From NCBI GenBank assembly GCA_035506295.1, contig DATJPR010000285.1, forward strand, positions 1-13,220: 13,220 nt of DNA, in the 5' to 3' direction. A program made the position numbers and the translations under genes. Numbering within the stretch: the first letter of the stretch is position 1; every line of letters begins with the position of its first letter. This DNA is from DATJPR01 sp035506295. GTDB taxonomy: Bacteria > Bacteroidota > Ignavibacteria > UBA10030 > UBA6906. The notes under the pieces are model-generated. The model was not told where the DNA came from. It ran no database searches and saw only the letters and a program-made list of their open reading frames with translations. Shown piece by piece: positions 1 to 6,760 of this stretch.

Positions 1-2
1 AC

Positions 3-653
3 AGTCCAGTCCTCCGCAAGGCTTATGCGTACCCCGCACTCATCCCGCCGATGCCGTGGAAATACCGCCGCGAGTCGCAGCCTCCTCCCGTTCTCGCGGT
101 CTCTGAAACGCACCCCGCCGTGTTCCAGCTGGAGTGGCGGGGAACGCCGGAAGCCAATGCCTATGTCGTCTACCGCTCGCCGAACGCTCCGCCGGACCTG
201 TCCGACGCAAGAACCATCGTCGCGTTCTTTGGCGCGACCCGCACATCGTGGATCGACACCATCGCCGCGCCCTCGGCGATCAAGTACTGCTATGCGGTGA
301 CGACAGTCAACAGAGGAGACGACGAGAGCCCGAACGCGGTGACCGGCGTGGGAACAATTCTCGAGGCGGCCGCTCTCCCGACGTTGTTCCCTCCCTCATT
401 CGAACTTCAGATCGGACGTTACGACACGACGTCGGGAAAAGCCTGGGGAGTGTACCGGCTGCCGGAGGACGCGCCGGTGAAGATTCAACTGATCTCGGGC
501 AGGATCACATCGCGCGGTGCAGTTGTGCGGACGCTCGTCGACACTGTGCGTCAACGTGGCTTGTACGCCTTTTCGTTCGCAGCGTCACCGGTGGACTCGT
601 TGAGCGTACGGATGGAATCGCGGGACCGCAGCGTCGAGCGCCCGCTCCCCTGA
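3..653 (+). CDS. C-terminal part of a family-10-like glycosyl hydrolase (GHL10), 5' end outside window
   Basis: The reading frame is open from the window edge, so only the last 216 residues are present and the catalytic barrel is missing. The fragment opens with a YPALIPPMPW motif that I associate with the end of the GHL10 (YngK-like) catalytic domain. A fibronectin-III-like stretch follows (about residues 30-115), with alternating strands such as VFQLEWRG, YVVYRS and YCYAVTTVN. The last 90 residues (from YRLPEDAPVKIQL to SLSVRMES) have the strand pattern of FlgD-like or T9SS-type C-terminal Ig domains, but without the NYPNPFNP signature. If the family call is right, the protein is an exported carbohydrate-active enzyme. 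It converges with dctM across a 38-nt gap. The frame and C-terminal extent are clear. The family call rests on one motif and the domain order. Confidence 0.62.
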   Translation, partial: SPVLRKAYAYPALIPPMPWKYRRESQPPPVLAVSETHPAVFQLEWRGTPEANAYVVYRSPNAPPDLSDARTIVAFFGATRTSWIDTIAAPSAIKYCYAVTTVNRGDDESPNAVTGVGTILEAAALPTLFPPSFELQIGRYDTTSGKAWGVYRLPEDAPVKIQLISGRITSRGAVVRTLVDTVRQRGLYAFSFAASPVDSLSVRMESRDRSVERPLP

Positions 654-681
654 GGAGCGCGTCAACGCATCAACGCGCTCC
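654..681. terminator. Hairpin between convergent genes, possible bidirectional terminator
   Basis: A perfect 9-bp stem (GGAGCGCGT at 654-662, ACGCGCTCC at 673-681) encloses a 10-nt loop and starts directly after the TGA of the glycosidase-like gene, 11 nt from the end of dctM. Position and GC-rich stem suggest a shared terminator. Neither side has a T tract, so Rho-independent termination is not assured. Confidence 0.5.
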
Positions 682-691
682 CATCCTGCTC

Positions 692-1960
692 CTAATGGTG
701 GGTGAGCAGCAGGCTCATTCCCGGCACATAGGTTATGACGAGCAGCGCGATCAAGAGGATGACGATGAAGACGAGCGTCGCGCGGGTAACGCCGAGGACG
801 GTCTTGTTGAACCGCAGGCTGGAAAGAAACAGGTTCAAACCCACCGGCGGGGTGAGGTAGCCGATCTCGAGGTTGGTCAGGAAAATGATGCCGAGGTGCA
901 CGGGATCGACGCCGTATGATGCAGCGATCGGTGTGATCAACGGAACCACGACGATGATGGCGGAGAATATGTCCATCATCATCCCCACAATGATCAGGAA
1001 CGCGTTGAGCACCACGAGAAACATCACCGGACTCGTGATGAACTGCCGCGTCATCTCGAACAGCCTCTGCGGAACCTCCTGATCGATGAGATAGTCCGTC
1101 AGCCCCATCGCCACGCCGATAATCATCAGGATCGCGCCCACCAGCAGCATGCTGTCCTTCATCACCCTCGGAATATCGCGGAAGAGATTCAGGTCGCGAT
1201 ACACGAACACTTCGATGATGAGAACATAGAATGCCGTCACCGCGGCCGCTTCCGTTGCAGTGAACACCCCCGTGTAGATCCCGCCGACAATGATAACAGG
1301 AAGAGGAATTTCCCAGATCGCAGCCCGGAGTGACTGGATCGCTTCACCCCATCGGAAGGCATGCCGGGGAACCTTGAACCGGATTCCCTGCCAGACGCTG
1401 TAGCTGCCAAGGGCGACGACCAGGAAGATTCCCGGGATGATGCCCGCTGCGAACAGCTTGTCGACGCTTATCGTCGTGATGAGTGCATAGAGAATAATCG
1501 GCAGACTCGGGGGAAACAACAGCCCGAGACTGCCGGAAGTCGTGATCAGGCCGAGAGAAAATTTCTCCGGATATTTTTCGCCGAGGAGCATCGGGTAGAG
1601 GAGGCCTCCCAGTGCGACGATCGTCACGCCGGACGCGCCGGTGAAGGCGGTAAACATCGCGCATGTTATCAGCACGACGATGGCAAGGCCGCCGGGAATC
1701 CAGCCGAAAAATGCGCGTGCCAGATTCACGAGACGCGTTGTCGCCTTGCTCTCGGCGAGCACGTAGCCCGCAAAGGTGAACAGCGGGATGGCCACCAGCG
1801 TCGGGTTGGTCGCGATCCGGTTCAGGTCCACCATCATGACGGAGGGGCTGATCCCTTCGCCGCTGAAGGCGATCATGGCAACGGCGCCGATGATCGTAAA
1901 GAGCGGGGCGCCGAAGAGCGCGACGAGGACAAGGCCAACGGCAATCAGGATCGTGTTCAT
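692..1960 (-). CDS. dctM: TRAP transporter large permease subunit (DctM family)
   Basis: This 422-residue protein is the large membrane subunit of a TRAP (tripartite ATP-independent periplasmic) transporter, the inner-membrane channel that couples solute uptake to an ion gradient. Length and pattern match the DctM family: long hydrophobic helices from the first residue to residue 415. Family-like motifs are AIPLFTFAGYVLAES (57-71), FTAFTGASG (103-111), GSLGLLFPPSLP (143-154), GVFTATEAAAV (231-241) and IGYLTPPVGLNLF (366-378). The ATG overlaps the dctQ stop codon (ATGA), pointing to translational coupling. It is the last gene of the tatT-dctP-dctQ-dctM operon. A hairpin lies 12-30 nt upstream of its start. 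The family is certain; the substrate is not deducible from this subunit. Confidence 0.95.
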   Translation of the reverse strand: MNTILIAVGLVLVALFGAPLFTIIGAVAMIAFSGEGISPSVMMVDLNRIATNPTLVAIPLFTFAGYVLAESKATTRLVNLARAFFGWIPGGLAIVVLITCAMFTAFTGASGVTIVALGGLLYPMLLGEKYPEKFSLGLITTSGSLGLLFPPSLPIILYALITTISVDKLFAAGIIPGIFLVVALGSYSVWQGIRFKVPRHAFRWGEAIQSLRAAIWEIPLPVIIVGGIYTGVFTATEAAAVTAFYVLIIEVFVYRDLNLFRDIPRVMKDSMLLVGAILMIIGVAMGLTDYLIDQEVPQRLFEMTRQFITSPVMFLVVLNAFLIIVGMMMDIFSAIIVVVPLITPIAASYGVDPVHLGIIFLTNLEIGYLTPPVGLNLFLSSLRFNKTVLGVTRATLVFIVILLIALLVITYVPGMSLLLTHH

Positions 1961-2463
1961 TGTGCCGTGGGCCTCTCTCCACGAGAGAGGAGCGCAGCCC
2001 CGTGGTCAGCAATGTTGACGAGGAAGTGGACCGCAATAAACCAGTACCCGACCGGGATGATGATCATGCCCACCCACGATGGAATGCCGAGGAAGATCTC
2101 ACCGCCGTTCTGTTTCTCCTCGAGCATGAATCCCCACGCTGCAAGCCCGAGATAGTAGCAGATTGCCGTGCCGAAGGCGTTCGTCACAATTGAGGAGAGA
2201 TGCTTGAGCCGCGCTGAGAGGAATTTCGTGAGGGCATCGATGCTGATGTGGCGTTCCCGTCCCGCGGCAAGCGCCGCGCCGATGAATCCCGTCCAGAGGA
2301 CCATCTCGCGGACGAGGGGATCACCCCACAGCAGGCCGGTGCCGAAGACGTTGCGCATGACAACCTGCGCAAACGCGAACACGAGCATAATACTCAGAAA
2401 GACAACCAGGAAGACCGTCTCCACTCTCTCCAACGCACGCTTCAGGAAGGCAATGGTCTTCAT
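1957..2463 (-). CDS. dctQ: TRAP transporter small permease subunit (DctQ family)
   Basis: This is a 168-residue integral membrane protein with four hydrophobic segments at about residues 16-37, 52-68, 92-112 and 127-150, the usual DctQ layout and size. The family signature is visible: QVVMRNVFG (33-41), a Trp and charged residues (LLWGDPLVRE, 44-53), then FIGAALAAGRERHISIDAL (60-78). The small subunit packs against DctM in the inner membrane and is required for transport in characterised systems. The start overlaps the dctP stop (ATGA) and the stop overlaps the dctM start in the same way. The tail ALLSRGERPTAQ is encoded over a perfect hairpin and may be a repeat-derived extension. Confidence 0.93.
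   Translation of the reverse strand: MKTIAFLKRALERVETVFLVVFLSIMLVFAFAQVVMRNVFGTGLLWGDPLVREMVLWTGFIGAALAAGRERHISIDALTKFLSARLKHLSSIVTNAFGTAICYYLGLAAWGFMLEEKQNGGEIFLGIPSWVGMIIIPVGYWFIAVHFLVNIADHGAALLSRGERPTAQ
1972..1990 (-). promoter_or_regulatory. Short hairpin upstream of dctM covering a purine-rich SD-like stretch
   Basis: A perfect 8-bp stem (CCTCTCTC at 1972-1979, GAGAGAGG at 1983-1990) with a 3-nt loop lies inside the end of dctQ, 12 nt before the dctM ATG. In the leftward mRNA the 3' arm is GAGAGAGG, the best Shine-Dalgarno-like sequence near dctM although somewhat distant (about 11 nt). The hairpin could therefore tune dctM translation relative to dctQ. It may instead be one of a family of short hairpins also seen at 7469 and 7531. 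Confidence 0.35.
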
Positions 2464-3470
2464 TTGCCTTTCCTCTCCGTCGCGCGGAAGTCCGACACCA
2501 CCTTCTCGACCTTGTCAAGCCATGCCTGGTCATAGAGCTTGCCGACGAGCGATTGCCGGGCGCGTTTGCCGATCGCCTGGAAATCCTGCAGCGTCTGCTG
2601 GGACGTCACATCGACCACCTGGAGGCCGTTTTTCTTCATCGTCTGTATCGCCGCCGCATTCTCCTCGCGGCTCTTCTTCGTGAGCTCCGCCATGAAGCTG
2701 CGGCCGTTCCTCAGAAGAATATCCTGCAAATCCGGCGGAAGCTTATCGTAGGCCTTCTTGGAGATCACGACCGCGCCAGAGGCGTCGGCAAGAGGCACGT
2801 TCAGCATATATTTGACGCGGGTGTTCCACTGCATGGCAAGCGCCGCGAGAGGCGAGGTGTACGCGCCGTTGATCAACCCCGTCTGCAGTGACGTCAACAC
2901 ATCCACGACCGAGAGCGGAATGGGATTGACGCCGAGCGCGCGGAACGCCGCTTCGGCGATCTGATCTCCTTCCCAGGTCCACATCTTCACGCCGTTCATA
3001 TCTGCAACGCTTTTGACGGGTTGATTGGTCAGGACGTACACAAAGCCCACTTCCGCCCACCCGAGCAGCACAAAGCCGTTGTCCGTGAACTCCTTGTCGA
3101 ATTCCGGATCCATGACCTGATGGAGGCGGTCGACTTCGTCATACGTATTGAAGAGGAACGGCGCATCCAGGACGCGCAGCCGGGACGAGATCTCTCCGAT
3201 GCCGACGCCGGTCACGCCGACGCTCTGCAGCTGCCCGAGACGCACCTTCCGCATCATATCCTTGTCTTCGCCCTGCACGCCGCCGGCGTAGATCTTGAAT
3301 CCCAGCCTCCCGCCGCTCTCCTTCCGCACGGCCTGGTCATACTCTTTCATCACATTCAACCACGTCGTGCCCTCGGTGGCCAGGGTCGCAAATTTGATGG
3401 TGTACTCCTGTGCTCCGGCCGTAAGGGGCAGCACCAGTGCCAGAAGGACCAATCTCCAGAAGTGTTTCAC
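2460..3470 (-). CDS. dctP: TRAP transporter periplasmic solute-binding protein (DctP/TatP type)
   Basis: This is the extracytoplasmic binding protein of the TRAP system, 336 residues from a GTG start. I prefer the GTG at 3470 because AGGAG lies 7 nt upstream; an in-frame ATG at 3488 has its AAAGG directly against it and would add six residues. Residues 1-20 form a signal peptide ending in AGA, with no lipobox Cys. The mature part follows the DctP pattern: YTIKFATLATEGT at the start of the first lobe, a DLKGLKIR-like segment that here reads DMNGVKMWTW (157-166), then PIPLSVVDVLTSLQTGLINGA. The Arg that pairs with the ligand carboxylate in typical DctP/SiaP proteins is replaced by Trp at about residue 164. 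Together with the adjacent tatT gene, this argues for a ligand other than a standard dicarboxylate or sialate. The family is certain; ligand and start are inferred. Confidence 0.93.
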   Translation of the reverse strand: MKHFWRLVLLALVLPLTAGAQEYTIKFATLATEGTTWLNVMKEYDQAVRKESGGRLGFKIYAGGVQGEDKDMMRKVRLGQLQSVGVTGVGIGEISSRLRVLDAPFLFNTYDEVDRLHQVMDPEFDKEFTDNGFVLLGWAEVGFVYVLTNQPVKSVADMNGVKMWTWEGDQIAEAAFRALGVNPIPLSVVDVLTSLQTGLINGAYTSPLAALAMQWNTRVKYMLNVPLADASGAVVISKKAYDKLPPDLQDILLRNGRSFMAELTKKSREENAAAIQTMKKNGLQVVDVTSQQTLQDFQAIGKRARQSLVGKLYDQAWLDKVEKVVSDFRATERKGK

Positions 3471-3494
3471 GTACGAGCTCCTTATCATCCTTTG

Positions 3495-4355
3495 TTAAAA
3501 CAAGTCCTGTTCCTTTGCGCGCCAGATTTTCGATTTCTCCTTGGCGATGGCATTCGCGAGGCGAAATTCGGGAAGCACGTCGACCGACGTCGAATCCACG
3601 GTGTTGAGCAACTGCTCGAAGAGCTGCTGGTCCTGCGTCTGCACGGCGTACGAACGCGCCTCGTACACGTAGGCGAGGAGGAATTTCCCGTGCGTGATGC
3701 GCAGGGCGCGATCGAAGTGTTGTTTGCTGATCACGGGATCGCCGCCGAAGATTTTCGGACGGCTGCCGTAGAGCGTTCCGAGGAACAAATCCGCTCCCGC
3801 ATAGTAGAACGTCGAATCCTTCTCCGCAACGAACTGCATCAGCGCTTCAGCACGGGGCAGGTCGGCGATCGCGTCCGGGTTCTGGAGAGAAAGATAGATA
3901 TAATTGCCCCACCCGAACGCGGTCCAGAACGCCCCCGGGACGATGCTCGCATTCCGCTTTGCGAGAGCCGCTTTCAGCTGGTCTGCGGAGCCGGCGAGCG
4001 CCCTGGCGAGATCATCATCCTGCTCGAGAATGCGCATACCGAATTCCTTGCCGCGCAGATAGAACTCCCGTGCACGGACCGGATCTTTGTCTTCGAGGAA
4101 AGCGAGCGCGTAGCTGCTGTAGCCTTCGCTCGTGAGGGTTAAGAGCTTTTCGTTTGTCGGATTGTTCTTAAGCATGACCTCCAGCAATTTGATATTGCCG
4201 GGGAGGGCCTGCTCGACAAACGGGAGGTCGGTCTCTTCTGTGAAGGCGGAGAACCCCTCATCCACAATGGAGCCGACGGTGTTCACTGCGATCGTCTGGA
4301 TGCAGCCGGAGAAGGGGATCAACACCGCGAGCGAGAGGAACGGGAAAACGCGCAT
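3495..4355 (-). CDS. tatT: TatT-family TPR lipoprotein of a TPAT-type TRAP transporter
   Basis: This 286-residue protein is the first gene of the TRAP operon, ending 24 nt before the preferred dctP start. A hydrophobic leader ends in IPFSGC, so Cys18 is the likely lipidation site, although Phe at -3 is atypical of a lipobox. The rest is almost entirely helical and TPR-like. Features are a segment on energising or accumulating repeats (NEKLLTLTSEGYSSYALAFL, about 68-87), paired helices such as AREFYLRGKEFGMRIL, and a conserved-looking FWTAFGWGNYIYLS (144-157). Layout and position match the TatT component described in Treponema pallidum (Tp0956), which partners a periplasmic TRAP binding protein (Tp0957). 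The inferred role is a lipid-anchored partner that docks the binding protein or helps pass ligand to it. No clear Shine-Dalgarno precedes the ATG, but the leader supports this start. Confidence 0.85.
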   Translation of the reverse strand: MRVFPFLSLAVLIPFSGCIQTIAVNTVGSIVDEGFSAFTEETDLPFVEQALPGNIKLLEVMLKNNPTNEKLLTLTSEGYSSYALAFLEDKDPVRAREFYLRGKEFGMRILEQDDDLARALAGSADQLKAALAKRNASIVPGAFWTAFGWGNYIYLSLQNPDAIADLPRAEALMQFVAEKDSTFYYAGADLFLGTLYGSRPKIFGGDPVISKQHFDRALRITHGKFLLAYVYEARSYAVQTQDQQLFEQLLNTVDSTSVDVLPEFRLANAIAKEKSKIWRAKEQDLF

Positions 4356-4382
4356 AGGGATGATGGCTTGATATGGATTGAT

Positions 4383-4411
4383 AGTATAGCCAAAAAAGGG
4401 CCGAGTTTCAA
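4383..4411 (-). promoter_or_regulatory. Sigma70-like promoter for the tatT-dctPQM operon
   Basis: On the minus strand TTGAAA (4406-4411) is followed, after exactly 17 bp, by TATACT (4383-4388). The predicted start near 4376 leaves about 20 nt of leader before tatT. Box quality, spacing and position agree. No experimental support is possible from sequence alone. Confidence 0.65.
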
Positions 4412-4420
4412 CGCCGCATT

Positions 4421-4449
4421 TTGCAACTGAGAGTGAATTGCGCTACCTT
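4421..4449 (+). promoter_or_regulatory. Weak candidate promoter for the two-component operon
   Basis: TTGCAA (4421-4426) and TACCTT (4444-4449) are 17 bp apart on the plus strand. They would start transcription near 4456, about 27 nt before the preferred GTG of the response regulator. The -10 box matches consensus at only three positions, so this is tentative. It lies about 10 bp outside the divergent tatT promoter. Confidence 0.3.
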
Positions 4450-4482
4450 GCCTTCGATACCATCACCAACGCCTCAAATTCT

Positions 4483-5154
4483 GTGCGCATTCTGGTCATT
4501 GAAGACGAACGGAAGGTGGCCCGGTTCATCCAGCAGGGACTCGAAGAGGAACACTATCTTGTCGACGTCGCCTACGATGGAGAGAAGGGCGAGACGATGG
4601 CAACGTCGGGAACGTACGATCTCATCGTCATGGATGTCATGCTCCCGAAGAAGGATGGGGTCGAACTGACCCGGGAGATCAGAAGGAGCAAGAGTGCCGT
4701 CCCGATCCTGATGCTCACCGCGAAGACGTCGACGGCCGACAAGGTCGAGGGGTTGGACAGCGGCGCAGACGATTATCTGACGAAGCCCTTCGCGTTCGCT
4801 GAGCTGCTTGCGCGCATCCGCTCCCTGCTCCGGCGCGGCGGATCGGAGAAGAGCACGATCCTTTCGCTCGCCGACCTGGAACTGGACATGGTCTCCCACA
4901 AGGCGAAACGGGCCGGGCGAACGATCGATCTGACGATGAAGGAATACGCGCTGCTCGAGTTCTTCCTCCGGAACAAGGACCGCGTGCTGAGCCGGACGAT
5001 CATTTCCGAGCACATCTGGGAGTACAATTTCGACACGGGGACGAATCTGATCGACGTCTATGTGAACCATCTCCGGAACAAGATCGACGCGGGTTTTGAG
5101 AAAAAGCTGATCCAGACCGTCCGGGGAGTCGGGTATGTCATGAAAGAGGATTGA
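4483..5154 (+). CDS. OmpR/PhoB-family DNA-binding response regulator
   Basis: This 223-residue regulator receives phosphate from the downstream kinase and binds DNA through a winged helix. The receiver domain (1-115) starts with MRILVIEDE and has all key residues: Glu7/Asp8 acidic pocket, Asp51 phosphoacceptor (LIVMDVMLPKKDG), Thr79 and Lys101 (YLTKPF). The C-terminal Trans_reg_C domain (about 125-221) carries LTMKEYALLEFFLRNKDRVL and ends with the usual IQTVRGVGYVM. I place the start at the GTG encoding MRILVIEDE, where the family normally begins. A TTG at 4438 in the same frame would add 15 unconserved residues; neither start has a strong Shine-Dalgarno. The stop overlaps or nearly touches the kinase start. 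The gene is divergent from the TRAP operon, which is a possible but unproven target. Confidence 0.93.
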   Translation: MRILVIEDERKVARFIQQGLEEEHYLVDVAYDGEKGETMATSGTYDLIVMDVMLPKKDGVELTREIRRSKSAVPILMLTAKTSTADKVEGLDSGADDYLTKPFAFAELLARIRSLLRRGGSEKSTILSLADLELDMVSHKAKRAGRTIDLTMKEYALLEFFLRNKDRVLSRTIISEHIWEYNFDTGTNLIDVYVNHLRNKIDAGFEKKLIQTVRGVGYVMKED

Positions 5155-5156
5155 CC

Positions 5157-6632
5157 GTGGCACTCTGGACCACATCCATCAGGGTCCGCCTCACGCTTGC
5201 CTACACCCTTCTCGTTCTCTTCACTCTTCTCGCTTTCGGGGGACTCTCCTATTACTTCGCGGGCAGGACGCTCTCCGAGAACCTCGACATTTCGCTTCGC
5301 AACGAAGTCCGCTGGATGCGCGACTTCATCCAGCCCCAGGTGAGCAAGATCAAACCGGGCCGCGGCTCGATCGACAACCTTCTGGAGCGGAGAGTCCGCG
5401 AACCGATCACCGCGCTGAAACGTCCCGAGGTCGATACGCTCTCGGAGGAAACCGACGAGATCTGGAACCAGATCTTCCGGCACACCCTCCACAGCCCGAA
5501 GAAGACCTACATTCAGCTTTCGGACCGCAAGGGGAACATTCTTTACCGGTCCTACAACCTCGCGACCGACACCCTCGTCCTCAACGACACGATCCCGTTG
5601 AGCTCGATCGGTCTCATGACGGGGTACTTGAACGGCGAATCGATCCGGACGGCGGCCACGCGCGACAAGAACTACACGTATATCGTCGGCTACCCGGAAG
5701 CCGAGCTGCGCGATCTCCTCGACGGATTCTACTTCATCTTTATCGTCCTCGTGCCCATTGTCGTCGCTGTTTCCGCAATAGGAGGCCTGGCACTTGCCGA
5801 CAGGGCGCTGGCGCCTGTCCACGACATCTCGACGCGGGCGCGAAAGATCACCGCCGAGAACCTGGATCAGACCATTCCCATCAGGAACGAACGCGATGAA
5901 ATAGGCAAGCTCGCCTCGACGATCAACGACATGATCCGCCGGCTCCACGAATCCTTCGCGCAGATCCGGCAATTTTCCGCGGATGCGTCGCACGAGCTCC
6001 GGACGCCGCTCACCGTGATGCGCGGCGAGATTGAGATCGCGCTCAGGAGCCCGAAGACTCCCGAGGATTACCGCAATACGCTTGAGAGCTCCCTCGAAGA
6101 AATCCTCCGGATGAGCAACATCATCAACAACCTTCTCACGCTCGCGAAGGCGGATCAGGGAACCCTGGACATCAATTTCTCCGAAGTCAATCTCAAGGAA
6201 CTCGTCGAGGAGCTTTACGAGGACAGCATCATTCTTGCGGAGGAGAAAGAGATCCACGTCGATCTTGCGACTGCCGCGCCGCTGGTGATCGTCGGCGATC
6301 GCTTCAGGCTTCACCAGTTGTTCCTCAATCTCGTGGACAACGCGATCAAGTATACGCCGGAGGGAGGGACGGTGCGGCTGGCGACGACGCGAGAGAACGG
6401 GTCGGCCGTGTTCACGGTGTCCGACACAGGTATCGGCATCCCGCACGAAGAGCTCGAGAAGATCTTCGACAGGTTTTACCGGATCGACAAGGCGCGTTCG
6501 CGGGAGAAAGGCGGATCGGGCCTCGGCCTCTCGATCGCGAAAAGGATTGCAGAGCTGCACCGGGGGACGATCGAGGTCGCAAGCGAGCTCGGGAAGGGAT
6601 CGACGTTTATTGTGAAGCTACCGATGAACTGA
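5157..6632 (+). CDS. Membrane sensor histidine kinase (HAMP-HisKA-HATPase, CusS/OmpR-partner type)
   Basis: This 491-residue kinase senses a signal outside the inner membrane and phosphorylates the preceding regulator. The order is a membrane helix (about 10-33), a periplasmic sensor region of about 155 residues with no domain I recognise, and a second helix (191-213). A HAMP linker follows (about 214-268), then HisKA with the H-box FSADASHELRTPL (His279). The ATPase domain has an N-box (LVDNAIKYTPEGG, 392-404), a G1 box (SDTGIGIP), an F-box (FDRFYRIDKARSR) and a G2 box (GSGLGLSIAK, 453-462). All catalytic motifs are intact. I prefer the GTG at 5157 because GAGGA sits 6 nt upstream; a TTG at 5151 overlapping the regulator stop would add two residues. 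The catalytic core resembles heavy-metal sensor kinases (CusS type), but many kinases share it, so the signal is unknown. Confidence 0.94.
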   Translation: MALWTTSIRVRLTLAYTLLVLFTLLAFGGLSYYFAGRTLSENLDISLRNEVRWMRDFIQPQVSKIKPGRGSIDNLLERRVREPITALKRPEVDTLSEETDEIWNQIFRHTLHSPKKTYIQLSDRKGNILYRSYNLATDTLVLNDTIPLSSIGLMTGYLNGESIRTAATRDKNYTYIVGYPEAELRDLLDGFYFIFIVLVPIVVAVSAIGGLALADRALAPVHDISTRARKITAENLDQTIPIRNERDEIGKLASTINDMIRRLHESFAQIRQFSADASHELRTPLTVMRGEIEIALRSPKTPEDYRNTLESSLEEILRMSNIINNLLTLAKADQGTLDINFSEVNLKELVEELYEDSIILAEEKEIHVDLATAAPLVIVGDRFRLHQLFLNLVDNAIKYTPEGGTVRLATTRENGSAVFTVSDTGIGIPHEELEKIFDRFYRIDKARSREKGGSGLGLSIAKRIAELHRGTIEVASELGKGSTFIVKLPMN

Positions 6633-6634
6633 GA

Positions 6635-6760
6635 AGAGCTGAGAGTAGGACGTCGGACGTAGGAAGTAGGAAGGAAGATGGTGCTGGGGATGCGCGAACA
6701 GTCGTTCCCTGCCCCCGTTTTCTTCCTACGTCCTGCGTCCTACTTCTTACTCCTAGCTCT
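6635..6760. repeat. Imperfect inverted repeat of degenerate 7-bp units, between convergent genes
   Basis: The two 42-nt arms (6635-6676 and 6719-6760) match at 34 of 42 positions when one is reversed and complemented, around a 42-nt spacer. Inside the arms the sequence runs in sevens: GTAGGAC, GTCGGAC, GTAGGAA, GTAGGAA (6645-6672), and on the other side TTCCTAC, GTCCTGC, GTCCTAC, TTCTTAC (6723-6750). The element starts 3 nt after the kinase stop and reaches the stop of the next gene. It could form a long hairpin terminating both. Related units recur at 12944-13069. Confidence 0.75.

Noticed and set aside
134..919. A 261-codon plus-strand open frame crossing the glycosidase-like gene and the end of dctM
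   Set aside because: It runs through the intergenic hairpin and into the antisense of dctM. The overlapping frame from position 3 has recognisable domains.
3021..4142. A 373-codon plus-strand open frame across dctP and tatT
   Set aside because: It is antisense to two well-supported genes, spans their boundary, and its His/Arg/Glu-rich translation has no motif.
5058..6560. A 500-codon open frame on the minus strand opposite the histidine kinase
   Set aside because: The kinase on the plus strand has every catalytic motif intact. The antisense frame is rich in Arg, Asp and Val, as expected from the G+C-rich codon pattern of the opposite strand, and it has no recognisable domain or ribosome-binding site.
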